A stretch of 10,353 bases of DNA from positions 1 to 10,353 of the forward strand of contig JAQBZV010000019.1 in the NCBI GenBank assembly GCA_027728145.1. Reading direction: 5' to 3'. A model generated the notes under the pieces. It saw only the letters and a list, made by a program, of their open reading frames with translations. It was not told where the DNA came from and ran no database searches. This DNA is from Actinomycetota bacterium (lineage in GTDB: Bacteria; Actinomycetota; Actinomycetes; Actinomycetales; Microbacteriaceae). This document shows, piece by piece, positions 1 through 5,269 of this stretch; the first letter of the stretch is position 1; each line of letters starts with the position of its first letter. The translations under genes were made by a program, and so were the position numbers.

Positions 1-13
1 CACTCCTCGCCTC

Positions 14-1567
14 CTAGACGCGCTCGAGCGGACGAGAGGGCTTAGCGCTCTTCTCCTCCAGCTCACACGAAATACCGGCTTGCTTGAGCAGGTCCACGAG
101 TCGACGTGACCGTGAACGGGTGGTCAAGGTGATGACGCGACCTTCCTTACCCGCGCGACCGGTACGACCGGAGCGGTGCACATACGACTTGAAGTCATCT
201 GGCTGGTCCACCTGAACGACGGTGTCGATGTCATCCACGTGGATTCCTCGGGCCGCCACATCGGTGGCCACCAAAACATTCACGCGGCCCGACGTGAGCT
301 TCTCCAGGTTGCGGGTTCGCCGCGCCTGGTTGAGGTCACCGTGAAGGCTGACAGCGGGAACACCGTGATCATCCAAGTGGTCCGCAAGCTCCTCAGCGAA
401 GGCACGAGTCCTGGTGAACATCAACACCTTGCCCGGTCCTTGAGCGAGCTCCAAGACAACGTCACGCTTCTGGCGCTGGTCGACGACCCAGACCCGGTGG
501 TCAATGTTGGAGGACTCCTGGTTTTCACCGGCAACCTCAAACACTGCGGGGTTGGGCAGGAACTCTGCCACGATTCCGGCAACACCGGCATCGAGAGTCG
601 CCGAGAACAGCAAGCGCTGGCCACTGGGCGACGTGGCGCGGAGAATTCGGCCCAAAGGCTCAATGAACCCGAGCTCCGACATGTGGTCTGCCTCATCGAC
701 TACAGAAATGACGACCTGGGACACATCGAGCTTGCCCCTGGCCATCAGGTCCTCGATACGGCCGGGAGTTCCGATGACGATGTCGACACCACGCTCGAGC
801 GCACCAATCTGTCGACCGAGCGGAACACCACCATAAATCTGGGTGGTGAACAGTCCCACGCTCCTCGCGATGGGCTGAACGGTGCGGTCAATCTGCAGAG
901 CCAGCTCGCGCGTGGGGGCAAGAATCAAAGCTCGTGGTGCCCGACCAACGGCGCGCTTCACGCCATTCTTGGAGAGCCTCAGAAGGCGCTCCACCAGCGG
1001 TGCACTAAACGCAATGGTCTTTCCGGAACCAGTCCGACCACGTCCCAAGACGTGTTGGCCCGTCAGTGCGACGGGGATGGTCACGGCCTGCAAAGCGAAG
1101 GGAGTGATAGCTCCCTGCTCGCGAATCGCCTCTGCGATGCGGTCGCCAAGGCCTAGGTCCTGGAACTCCAGACCCTCACCAGCGTCGGGAGCAACCGCTA
1201 CAGCCTCGAGAGGCTTGTGGTTGACCACGGGGAACTGCTTGCGGGGGGCATCAGAAGAGCGGTCATCGCGCCCGGGCCTGCGAGCGGCTCCGTCACGCGG
1301 GGGCCTGCGGTCATCACCTGAATAGGGACGACGCTCACCCGAGACAGGCTTGCGATCGTTTTTCTTGTAGGGACGACTTTCTGAAGAGCGGAAAGGTGCG
1401 CCTTCTCTTTTCTCAGCGGGCCGGCGATCAGCAGATTCGTCGCGACGGCGCTCGCCCCGTGGGGACTCGCCGTCAGCGTGGGCCTGGGGCCTGCGCTTCT
1501 TTTGGTCCTGAAAGGAAGTGCGTTTTGTGGGTGGGCGCCATGAAGGAGCCTTCTTGGAAGATGGCAT
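14..1567 (-). CDS. DEAD-box ATP-dependent RNA helicase, RhlE-like
   Basis: An ATP-dependent RNA helicase of 517 residues, expected to remodel structured RNA in ribosome assembly, mRNA decay or cold adaptation. All core motifs are visible: a Q motif around F135 to Q160, motif I GRTGSGKT (177-184), Ia PTREL (218-222), Ib TPGR (267-270), motif II DEAD (291-294), motif III SAT (322-324), motif V ATDVAARG (434-441) and motif VI HRSGRTGR (464-471). The first ~115 residues are an Arg/Lys/Asp/Ser/Pro-rich, low-complexity extension, probably a disordered RNA-binding tail. The C-terminal tail after the core is short (~30 residues). The ATG at 1567 is the only ATG before the helicase core; no strong Shine-Dalgarno (SD) sequence precedes it and there is no leaderless -10 box at the close spacing used by its neighbours. 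It is divergent from the YczE-type gene across 244 bp. The family is certain; the exact paralogue (RhlE, DeaD/CsdA or other) is inferred. Confidence 0.95.
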   Translation of the reverse strand: MPSSKKAPSWRPPTKRTSFQDQKKRRPQAHADGESPRGERRRDESADRRPAEKREGAPFRSSESRPYKKNDRKPVSGERRPYSGDDRRPPRDGAARRPGRDDRSSDAPRKQFPVVNHKPLEAVAVAPDAGEGLEFQDLGLGDRIAEAIREQGAITPFALQAVTIPVALTGQHVLGRGRTGSGKTIAFSAPLVERLLRLSKNGVKRAVGRAPRALILAPTRELALQIDRTVQPIARSVGLFTTQIYGGVPLGRQIGALERGVDIVIGTPGRIEDLMARGKLDVSQVVISVVDEADHMSELGFIEPLGRILRATSPSGQRLLFSATLDAGVAGIVAEFLPNPAVFEVAGENQESSNIDHRVWVVDQRQKRDVVLELAQGPGKVLMFTRTRAFAEELADHLDDHGVPAVSLHGDLNQARRTRNLEKLTSGRVNVLVATDVAARGIHVDDIDTVVQVDQPDDFKSYVHRSGRTGRAGKEGRVITLTTRSRSRRLVDLLKQAGISCELEEKSAKPSRPLERV

Positions 1568-1607
1568 GAATGAGGTCAGCTTTCTTTGTGATCAGATGGG
1601 GAGAAGA

Positions 1608-1625
1608 GGTGTCACACATGACACC
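1608..1625. repeat. Perfect inverted repeat upstream of the helicase (operator or leader hairpin)
   Basis: GGTGTCA, four bases (CACA), then TGACACC: a perfect 7-bp dyad centred about 50 bp upstream of the helicase ATG. The outer 6-bp arms GTGATC (1588-1593) and GATCAC (1633-1638) can pair around it. As DNA it has the size of a binding site for a dimeric repressor. As RNA it would form a hairpin in the helicase leader if transcription starts near 1655. The sequence does not tell these roles apart. Confidence 0.5.
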
Positions 1626-1799
1626 AGGCCCAGATCACCAGTAGCCAGACCGGGGCTGTTTCGTCTACACATGCGGCCGCTCTCACGACTGTGAGGCGAT
1701 GGCCCACGAGGTTCGCCACCGATGGCGTTCTCTTGTTCCGTGCCTCAGAGTACCACCCACCCCGGTTTTGTGGGGGAAAAGTTTCTCTCCCGGCGGGCG

Positions 1800-1811
1800 T
1801 AGAGTGAGCGC
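1800..1811 (+). promoter_or_regulatory. Leaderless promoter, YczE-type gene
   Basis: TAGAGT (1800-1805), then six bases (gagcgc), then the GTG start at 1812. Transcription from this -10 box would begin at or next to the G of the start codon. No SD sequence is present and no good -35 hexamer is seen. Confidence 0.65.
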
Positions 1812-2429
1812 GTGCATCGGGGACTCCATTACGTCAGACGGTGGAGTCAGCTCCTCTCCGGGCTTTTCTTTTTCGGTTTTGCCGCCGCCATGATGTTGCG
1901 CGCCGGCTTCGGAGTGGATCCCTGGACAGTGTTTGCCGAGGGGTTCCACGTCACGTGGGGCTTTGGCATTGGCTGGGTCATCGTCGTGAGTGGCCTGGTG
2001 GTGTTATTGATTTGGATTCCGCTACGGCAGCGCCCCGGCATCGGAACGGTTTTCAACGCCCTCCTCGTCGGACCCTTCATGGAAGTCGGTCTGGCCGTCA
2101 TTGAGACGCCGGAGACCGTTATGCAACGAGTTTTTCTCTACGCAGCCGGGCTCCTCATGATGGGCATAGCGAGCGGCCTCTACATCGGGGCCCGATTCGG
2201 TCCCGGCCCCCGAGACGGACTGATGGTGGGCTTCAACGCTCGCTTTGGCTATCCGATGTGGGCGGTCCGCACAGTCGTGGAGGTCACGGTGCTCCTCATC
2301 GGCTGGAGCCTCGGGGGCAGCTTCGGTGTCGGAACGGTCATCTTTGCACTGGCTATTGGGCCAATCGCTCAACGAGCGATTCGAGTGTTCCGGGTTCCGG
2401 ACTATCTCGCGAAAGCCACCGGCAAATAG
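1812..2429 (+). CDS. YczE/YyaS/YitT-type integral membrane protein
   Basis: A membrane protein of 205 residues with about five or six hydrophobic segments (roughly 13-31, 51-70, 75-95, 106-126, 150-168 and 170-190). The conserved loop FGPGPRDGLMVG (129-140) and the early GFGVDPW segment (32-38) are the features by which I recognise the YczE/YyaS/YitT-like family. Its biochemical function is not established; a transport or membrane-integrity role is possible. The GTG start is chosen because it lies six bases after a TAGAGT box and keeps the basic N-terminus (HRGLHYVRR) before the first helix. Its last 28 bp overlap the 3' end of the convergent neocarzinostatin-like gene. The family is fairly sure; the substrate is unknown. 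Confidence 0.85.
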   Translation: MHRGLHYVRRWSQLLSGLFFFGFAAAMMLRAGFGVDPWTVFAEGFHVTWGFGIGWVIVVSGLVVLLIWIPLRQRPGIGTVFNALLVGPFMEVGLAVIETPETVMQRVFLYAAGLLMMGIASGLYIGARFGPGPRDGLMVGFNARFGYPMWAVRTVVEVTVLLIGWSLGGSFGVGTVIFALAIGPIAQRAIRVFRVPDYLAKATGK

Positions 2430-3049
2430 AGGTCCTGGACACGGTCCTCCAGGGCCGTGTGATCATTTCGCGTGTAGAGACCGCACCGGACTTCCGTGCA
2501 GTCCACGTTCTCATCAGCGCTGGCCGGTATTTCGATATAGGCAGTGAACGTTCCAGCGCCCCGGTCATCGAAACTGCGAGCCCCAAAAAGGCGCCATGCC
2601 CAGTCGTCATTGACCCAGTTTGACGCTGCGTACTCAATGGCGCCGGCGGTGGAATCGCCATCCTCAACAGTGCTCGGAACTCCCCCCAAGCAGGGTCCGG
2701 GTTTACCATCGGCCGACTCGGGAACCTGACACACGGCCACGTAGATTCCTTTGGCTGGATCGAAACCAGAGCCCGACACAATGAGACGGTCACCGGGGGC
2801 AAGAGCAGAAAAATCTGCCGAGCCACCCTCCGCAAAGACTGCCGCTAGTGTCCGAGTCCGGCCGTCATCACCAGTGGCACTCACGCTCGAGGGGTATCCC
2901 GCAACGTCGAGTTCCTGACCGGAGGACCCCGCAGGTGAACTGGTGACAATGGGAACAACGATCCAGGCGGTGATGAGAGCCGCCACCGTTACCGCGATTC
3001 CCCCGACCCAGGCCAGGACGCGCACAAAGGGTCTTCGGGGAGAGGTCAT
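2402..3049 (-). CDS. Membrane-anchored extracytoplasmic protein with a neocarzinostatin-like domain
   Basis: A 215-residue protein with a short basic N-terminus (SPRRPFVR), one hydrophobic segment at ~12-35 acting as an uncleaved anchor or signal, and an exported domain of ~180 residues. The domain contains LIVSGSGFDP (89-98) leading to C107 and C120, and ends with VDCTEVRC (C184, C189) and a terminal beta strand. The Cys-x4-Cys in a DCTxxxC context near the end and a Cys pair in the middle recall the two disulfides of the neocarzinostatin/macromomycin immunoglobulin-like fold. In Streptomyces that fold carries enediyne antibiotics. No enediyne genes are here, so the role is more likely surface binding of a ligand; this is inference. 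The ATG at 3049 lies six bases after a TAGACT box. The gene is divergent from crcB (38 bp between starts) and its 3' end overlaps the YczE-type gene. Confidence 0.7.
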   Translation of the reverse strand: MTSPRRPFVRVLAWVGGIAVTVAALITAWIVVPIVTSSPAGSSGQELDVAGYPSSVSATGDDGRTRTLAAVFAEGGSADFSALAPGDRLIVSGSGFDPAKGIYVAVCQVPESADGKPGPCLGGVPSTVEDGDSTAGAIEYAASNWVNDDWAWRLFGARSFDDRGAGTFTAYIEIPASADENVDCTEVRCGLYTRNDHTALEDRVQDLYLPVAFAR

Positions 3050-3061
3050 GCGCTCAGTCTA
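3050..3061 (-). promoter_or_regulatory. Leaderless promoter, neocarzinostatin-like gene
   Basis: Read on the minus strand: TAGACT (3061-3056), gagcgc (3055-3050), then ATG at 3049. The six-base spacer is identical to that of the YczE-type gene. The expected -35 region (about 3079-3084) falls on the -10 box of the divergent crcB gene. Confidence 0.65.
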
Positions 3062-3075
3062 TTTACGAGTGCGAG

Positions 3076-3087
3076 TAGCCTTCCCGT
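3076..3087 (+). promoter_or_regulatory. Leaderless promoter, crcB operon
   Basis: TAGCCT (3076-3081), tcccgt (3082-3087), then GTG at 3088. The expected -35 region (about 3053-3058) overlaps the opposite -10 box. The absence of a leader means there is no room for the fluoride riboswitch (crcB motif) that often precedes such genes. Confidence 0.65.
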
Positions 3088-3465
3088 GTGCGCTTTCGCG
3101 AAATGGTGGCTGTGGCAGTGGGCGGAGCTGTGGGGACTCTCACCAGGGTTGGTGCACTAGAGGCCACCGAGCATCTGGCCCACGGTGCCCTGATTGCCAC
3201 GCTGGTGGCCAATACTCTCGGGGCTCTCGGGTTAGCGTTTGTCCTCTCCAGGGGCTTACCTGAGTTCCCCTCCTGGCTTCGACCAGGAATCACCGTTGGG
3301 TTCTTTGGCTCCTACACAACGTTCTCCGCTGTTGCGCTGATCGCCGTCACGGAGACCATGGCGCTGGGCCTTGGTTACCTCGCTGTCACCCTGGTCGCCG
3401 GAGTAGTCGGAGTTCTGATCGGCCGGGCTCTGGGTTCCCTCGCCCGAGGGGGAGCGCGATCATGA
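3088..3465 (+). CDS. crcB: CrcB/Fluc fluoride channel subunit 1
   Basis: A 125-residue subunit of the Fluc fluoride-exporting channel, which lets F- leave the cytoplasm and forms antiparallel dimers in the membrane. Family signatures are GGAVGTLTR (12-20), the pore-lining Asn in ANTLG (N42), and GFFGSYTTFS (71-80) containing the TTFS motif, with about four hydrophobic segments. The GTG start at 3088 is favoured by the TAGCCT box six bases upstream; an ATG at codon 6 has no SD sequence. The gene overlaps the second crcB by four bases (ATGA), so the two are one transcript. The tandem pair suggests a heterodimeric channel. Confidence 0.93.
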   Translation: MRFREMVAVAVGGAVGTLTRVGALEATEHLAHGALIATLVANTLGALGLAFVLSRGLPEFPSWLRPGITVGFFGSYTTFSAVALIAVTETMALGLGYLAVTLVAGVVGVLIGRALGSLARGGARS

Positions 3466-3815
3466 CGCCGCTGGCACTGCTCGCAACGGTTCTTCTGGGT
3501 TCACTCGGGGCTCTCCTGCGGTGGCTCGTGGGAAAGGTTGCACCCCAGGCACCGTGGTGGTCACTCGGGATTGTCAACGTGGCCGGATCGGTGATTGTGG
3601 GAGTTCTGGCCGCACTCCCGGAAACGTTCTGGACCTACCCCCTGATGGTGGGTGTGGCAGGAGGCCTCACCACCTTCTCGACGCTAGCGGTGCTCATGGT
3701 TCCGCCCACCACACAGGAAATTGCCCGACGCGCACTCTGGCCACTCGCGCTTCACCTTGTGCTAGGAATTGCCGGGTGTGCCCTGGGATTTGTGGGTACC
3801 CAAGCAGTGCTCTAA
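3462..3815 (+). CDS. crcB: CrcB/Fluc fluoride channel subunit 2
   Basis: A second Fluc subunit, 117 residues, with GSLGALLRW (13-21), Asn in IVNVAGS (N39) and GVAGGLTTFST (64-74), and four hydrophobic segments. Its ATG overlaps the TGA of the first subunit as ATGA, and a purine-rich AGGGGGAG (3447-3454) lies seven bases upstream, so translation is both coupled and SD-driven, unlike the leaderless first gene. It differs clearly from subunit 1, which fits obligate heterodimers with opposite orientation; that pairing is inferred from gene arrangement. Confidence 0.93.
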   Translation: MTPLALLATVLLGSLGALLRWLVGKVAPQAPWWSLGIVNVAGSVIVGVLAALPETFWTYPLMVGVAGGLTTFSTLAVLMVPPTTQEIARRALWPLALHLVLGIAGCALGFVGTQAVL

Positions 3816-3923
3816 ACCATCAACGCGCCAAGGTGTGCGTGATAAACTCCCTCCATTCTCTATACCTGACGCGGCAGGTTCTGGTCCCAGATGCCCTCGT
3901 CGACAGAAGCAAAGGGGTGACCG
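3816..3923 (+). promoter_or_regulatory. Promoter and leader of the DUF3073 gene
   Basis: A 108-bp gap after crcB. Possible -10 boxes are TAAACT (3843-3848) or TATACC (3861-3866). An RNA hairpin can form from TCTGG (3880-3884) with CCAGA (3887-3891), extended across a bulge by GGCA (3873-3876) with TGCC (3892-3895). AAGGGG (3912-3917), six bases before the ATG, is a good SD sequence. No crcB terminator with a T-run is visible. Confidence 0.5.
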
Positions 3924-4097
3924 ATGGGTCGCGGTCGGCAAAAAGCAAAGCACACCAAAGTGGCGCGCGAATTGAAGTACTACTCGCCTGATACTGACCT
4001 GTCACAACTGGAGAAAGAGCTCGCCACATCGCAGGGCGACGACCAGTATGAAGACAAGTGGGCGGACTACGACGACGCTGAGGAAGAGTCCGCGTAG
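3924..4097 (+). CDS. DUF3073 small acidic actinobacterial protein
   Basis: A 57-residue protein with a basic start (MGRGRQKAKHTKVARELKYY) and a very acidic end rich in Asp/Glu (residues 39-56), the typical two-part charge pattern of the actinobacterial DUF3073 family. Function is unknown. The start is fixed by a good SD sequence (AAGGGG, six bases upstream) and by the conserved MGRGRQKAK beginning. It is convergent with purM and overlaps its last codons by 31 bp. As I recall, Mycobacterium tuberculosis has the equivalent gene (Rv0810c) convergent with purM (Rv0809), so this adjacency is old and supports the call. Confidence 0.9.
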   Translation: MGRGRQKAKHTKVARELKYYSPDTDLSQLEKELATSQGDDQYEDKWADYDDAEEESA

Positions 4098-5188
4098 GTT
4101 CCGACCAACCGGATGGCGCCGCCCTCAACACCTTTAGCGCTGGTTGTGACCTCTGGAGACATCTCTCCACTGTCCTCGCGAACAATGCCAACCTGCCATA
4201 CCCGGTGGCCCGACTTCTTGAGCGCAGTAGACACCGCTGTGGCCTCAGTGGGATCGACCACTGCCACCATTCCTATTCCCATGTTCCAGGTGTCCTCCAC
4301 CTGACCCAGAGAAAACCCACCCGCATCCGCCAACACCTGCATCACCACGGGTGGCGACCAGGTGGAACGATCGACATCAACTGATAGACCTCGAGGGATC
4401 ACCCGCGACAGGTTCTGCGCAATACCTCCACCCGTCACGTGGCTCAGCATATGAAGAGACCCGGGGTGGGTGGCCATGAGCTCCAGAACTGCCGAGGTGT
4501 AGAGCATGGTGGGCTCGAGCAACTCCAGGCCCAGCTCCCTCGAAAAATCGGGTCGCGCAGCGTGCAGATCCCAGCCCCGCTCGGCCACGATCTTGCGCAC
4601 GAGCGAGAACCCGTTGCTGTGAAGCCCATTCGAGGCCATCGCGATGACCACATCTCCCGCACGAACTTTGCTCGGGTCCAACATCTGATCTGCCTCGACA
4701 ACCCCGGTGGCCGCACCCGCGACGTCGTATTCATCAGGCTCAAGCAAACCCGGGTGCTCAGCAGTTTCGCCACCCACCACTGACACCCCGCAACTTGCTG
4801 CGGCCTCGGCAATTCCTCGAACAATGTCTGCAATGCGTTGCGGAACTACCTTTCCGCAGGCGATGTAGTCAGTCATAAACAGTGGGGTCGCGCCCACGAC
4901 CACGATGTCGTCCACGACCATGCCCACTAGGTCGTAACCAATGGTGTCGTGCACGTCCATCGCTTGGGCAATGGCGACCTTTGTGCCGACGCCGTCAGTC
5001 GAGGTCGCCAAAATGGGTGCTCTGTAGGAGGTCAAGAACGAGGCGTCATAAAGACCAGCAAATCCTCCGACGCCACCGATGACTCGAGAAGAGTGGCTGT
5101 TGGTCAGCGCCGCCTTCATCAAGTCAACCGCCCGATCGCCGGCGCTCGTGTCCACTCCACTGGATTGATAGGGGGAGGGCAGCGACAC
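4067..5188 (-). CDS. purM: Phosphoribosylformylglycinamidine cyclo-ligase (AIR synthetase)
   Basis: Converts FGAM and ATP to 5-aminoimidazole ribotide, the fifth step of purine synthesis, in the cytoplasm. At 373 residues it is slightly longer than E. coli PurM (about 345). Signatures are GVDTSAGDRAV (11-21), the Gly-rich IGGVGGFAGLYD (37-48), STDGVGTK (63-70), GGETAEHPG (139-147), SNGLHSNGFSL (187-197), HVTGGGIAQNL (250-260) and NMGIGM (302-307). The GTG start at 5188 follows a TAGACT box by six bases and begins MSLPSPYQSSGVDTSAG. The 3' end overlaps the DUF3073 gene. It is transcribed away from purF and is separated from it by a surface-protein gene. Confidence 0.97.
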   Translation of the reverse strand: MSLPSPYQSSGVDTSAGDRAVDLMKAALTNSHSSRVIGGVGGFAGLYDASFLTSYRAPILATSTDGVGTKVAIAQAMDVHDTIGYDLVGMVVDDIVVVGATPLFMTDYIACGKVVPQRIADIVRGIAEAAASCGVSVVGGETAEHPGLLEPDEYDVAGAATGVVEADQMLDPSKVRAGDVVIAMASNGLHSNGFSLVRKIVAERGWDLHAARPDFSRELGLELLEPTMLYTSAVLELMATHPGSLHMLSHVTGGGIAQNLSRVIPRGLSVDVDRSTWSPPVVMQVLADAGGFSLGQVEDTWNMGIGMVAVVDPTEATAVSTALKKSGHRVWQVGIVREDSGEMSPEVTTSAKGVEGGAIRLVGTYADSSSASS

Positions 5189-5200
5189 AATCCGAGTCTA
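5189..5200 (-). promoter_or_regulatory. Leaderless promoter, purM
   Basis: On the minus strand: TAGACT (5200-5195), cggatt (5194-5189), then GTG at 5188. No SD sequence. A perfect DnaA-box-like 9-mer lies at or just beyond the expected -35 position. Confidence 0.65.
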
Positions 5201-5221
5201 CTGGAGCCCTCGGCAGGCCAC

Positions 5222-5230
5222 TGTGGATAA
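5222..5230 (-). promoter_or_regulatory. Perfect DnaA-box 9-mer (TTATCCACA)
   Basis: TGTGGATAA on the plus strand, which is TTATCCACA on the minus strand, an exact match to the classical high-affinity DnaA box. It lies between the divergent purM and surface-protein promoters, next to the TTGACG -35 (5233-5238) and about 22 bp upstream of the purM -10. A single box does not make an origin; transcriptional control by DnaA or chance are the alternatives. Confidence 0.4.
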
Positions 5231-5232
5231 CT

Positions 5233-5269
5233 TTGACGGCCTCTCCTCGAACACTTCTAGCCTTCCAGG
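5233..5269 (+). promoter_or_regulatory. Leaderless promoter, surface-protein gene
   Basis: TTGACG (5233-5238), 19 bp, TAGCCT (5258-5263), six bases (tccagg), then ATG at 5270. This is the only leaderless promoter in the window with a recognisable -35 hexamer, though the spacer is longer than the usual 17. Confidence 0.65.

Larger units (their letters stand above)
1568..1811. promoter_or_regulatory. Divergent intergenic region between helicase and YczE-type gene
   Basis: The longest gene-free stretch in the window, 244 bp. It should hold the helicase promoter and 5' leader (minus strand) and the leaderless promoter of the YczE-type gene at its right edge. It contains a perfect 7-bp inverted repeat at 1608-1625 flanked by outer arms (GTGATC 1588-1593, GATCAC 1633-1638), plus short 5-bp hairpins at 1682-1695 (CTCAC/GTGAG) and 1714-1727 (CGCCA/TGGCG). 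For the helicase, a weak minus-strand -10 candidate is TAGACG (1667-1662), which would give a leader of roughly 90 nt. No convincing gene or T-run terminator is visible. Confidence 0.55.

Noticed and set aside
176..1156. A 326-residue open frame antisense to the helicase
   Set aside because: It mirrors the helicase coding strand, has no recognisable domain or start signal, and long antisense frames are common in high-GC genes.
1682..1727. Small hairpins that might indicate an ncRNA or tRNA-like element
   Set aside because: Stems are only 5 bp, with no conserved tRNA or riboswitch features and no T-run; chance is likely at this GC content.
3816..3842. Rho-independent terminator after crcB
   Set aside because: No stable GC-rich hairpin followed by a T-run could be found there or at the other gene ends.
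5201..5257. Replication origin near the DnaA box
   Set aside because: Only one box is present, with no AT-rich unwinding stretch and no dnaA, dnaN or parAB genes nearby.
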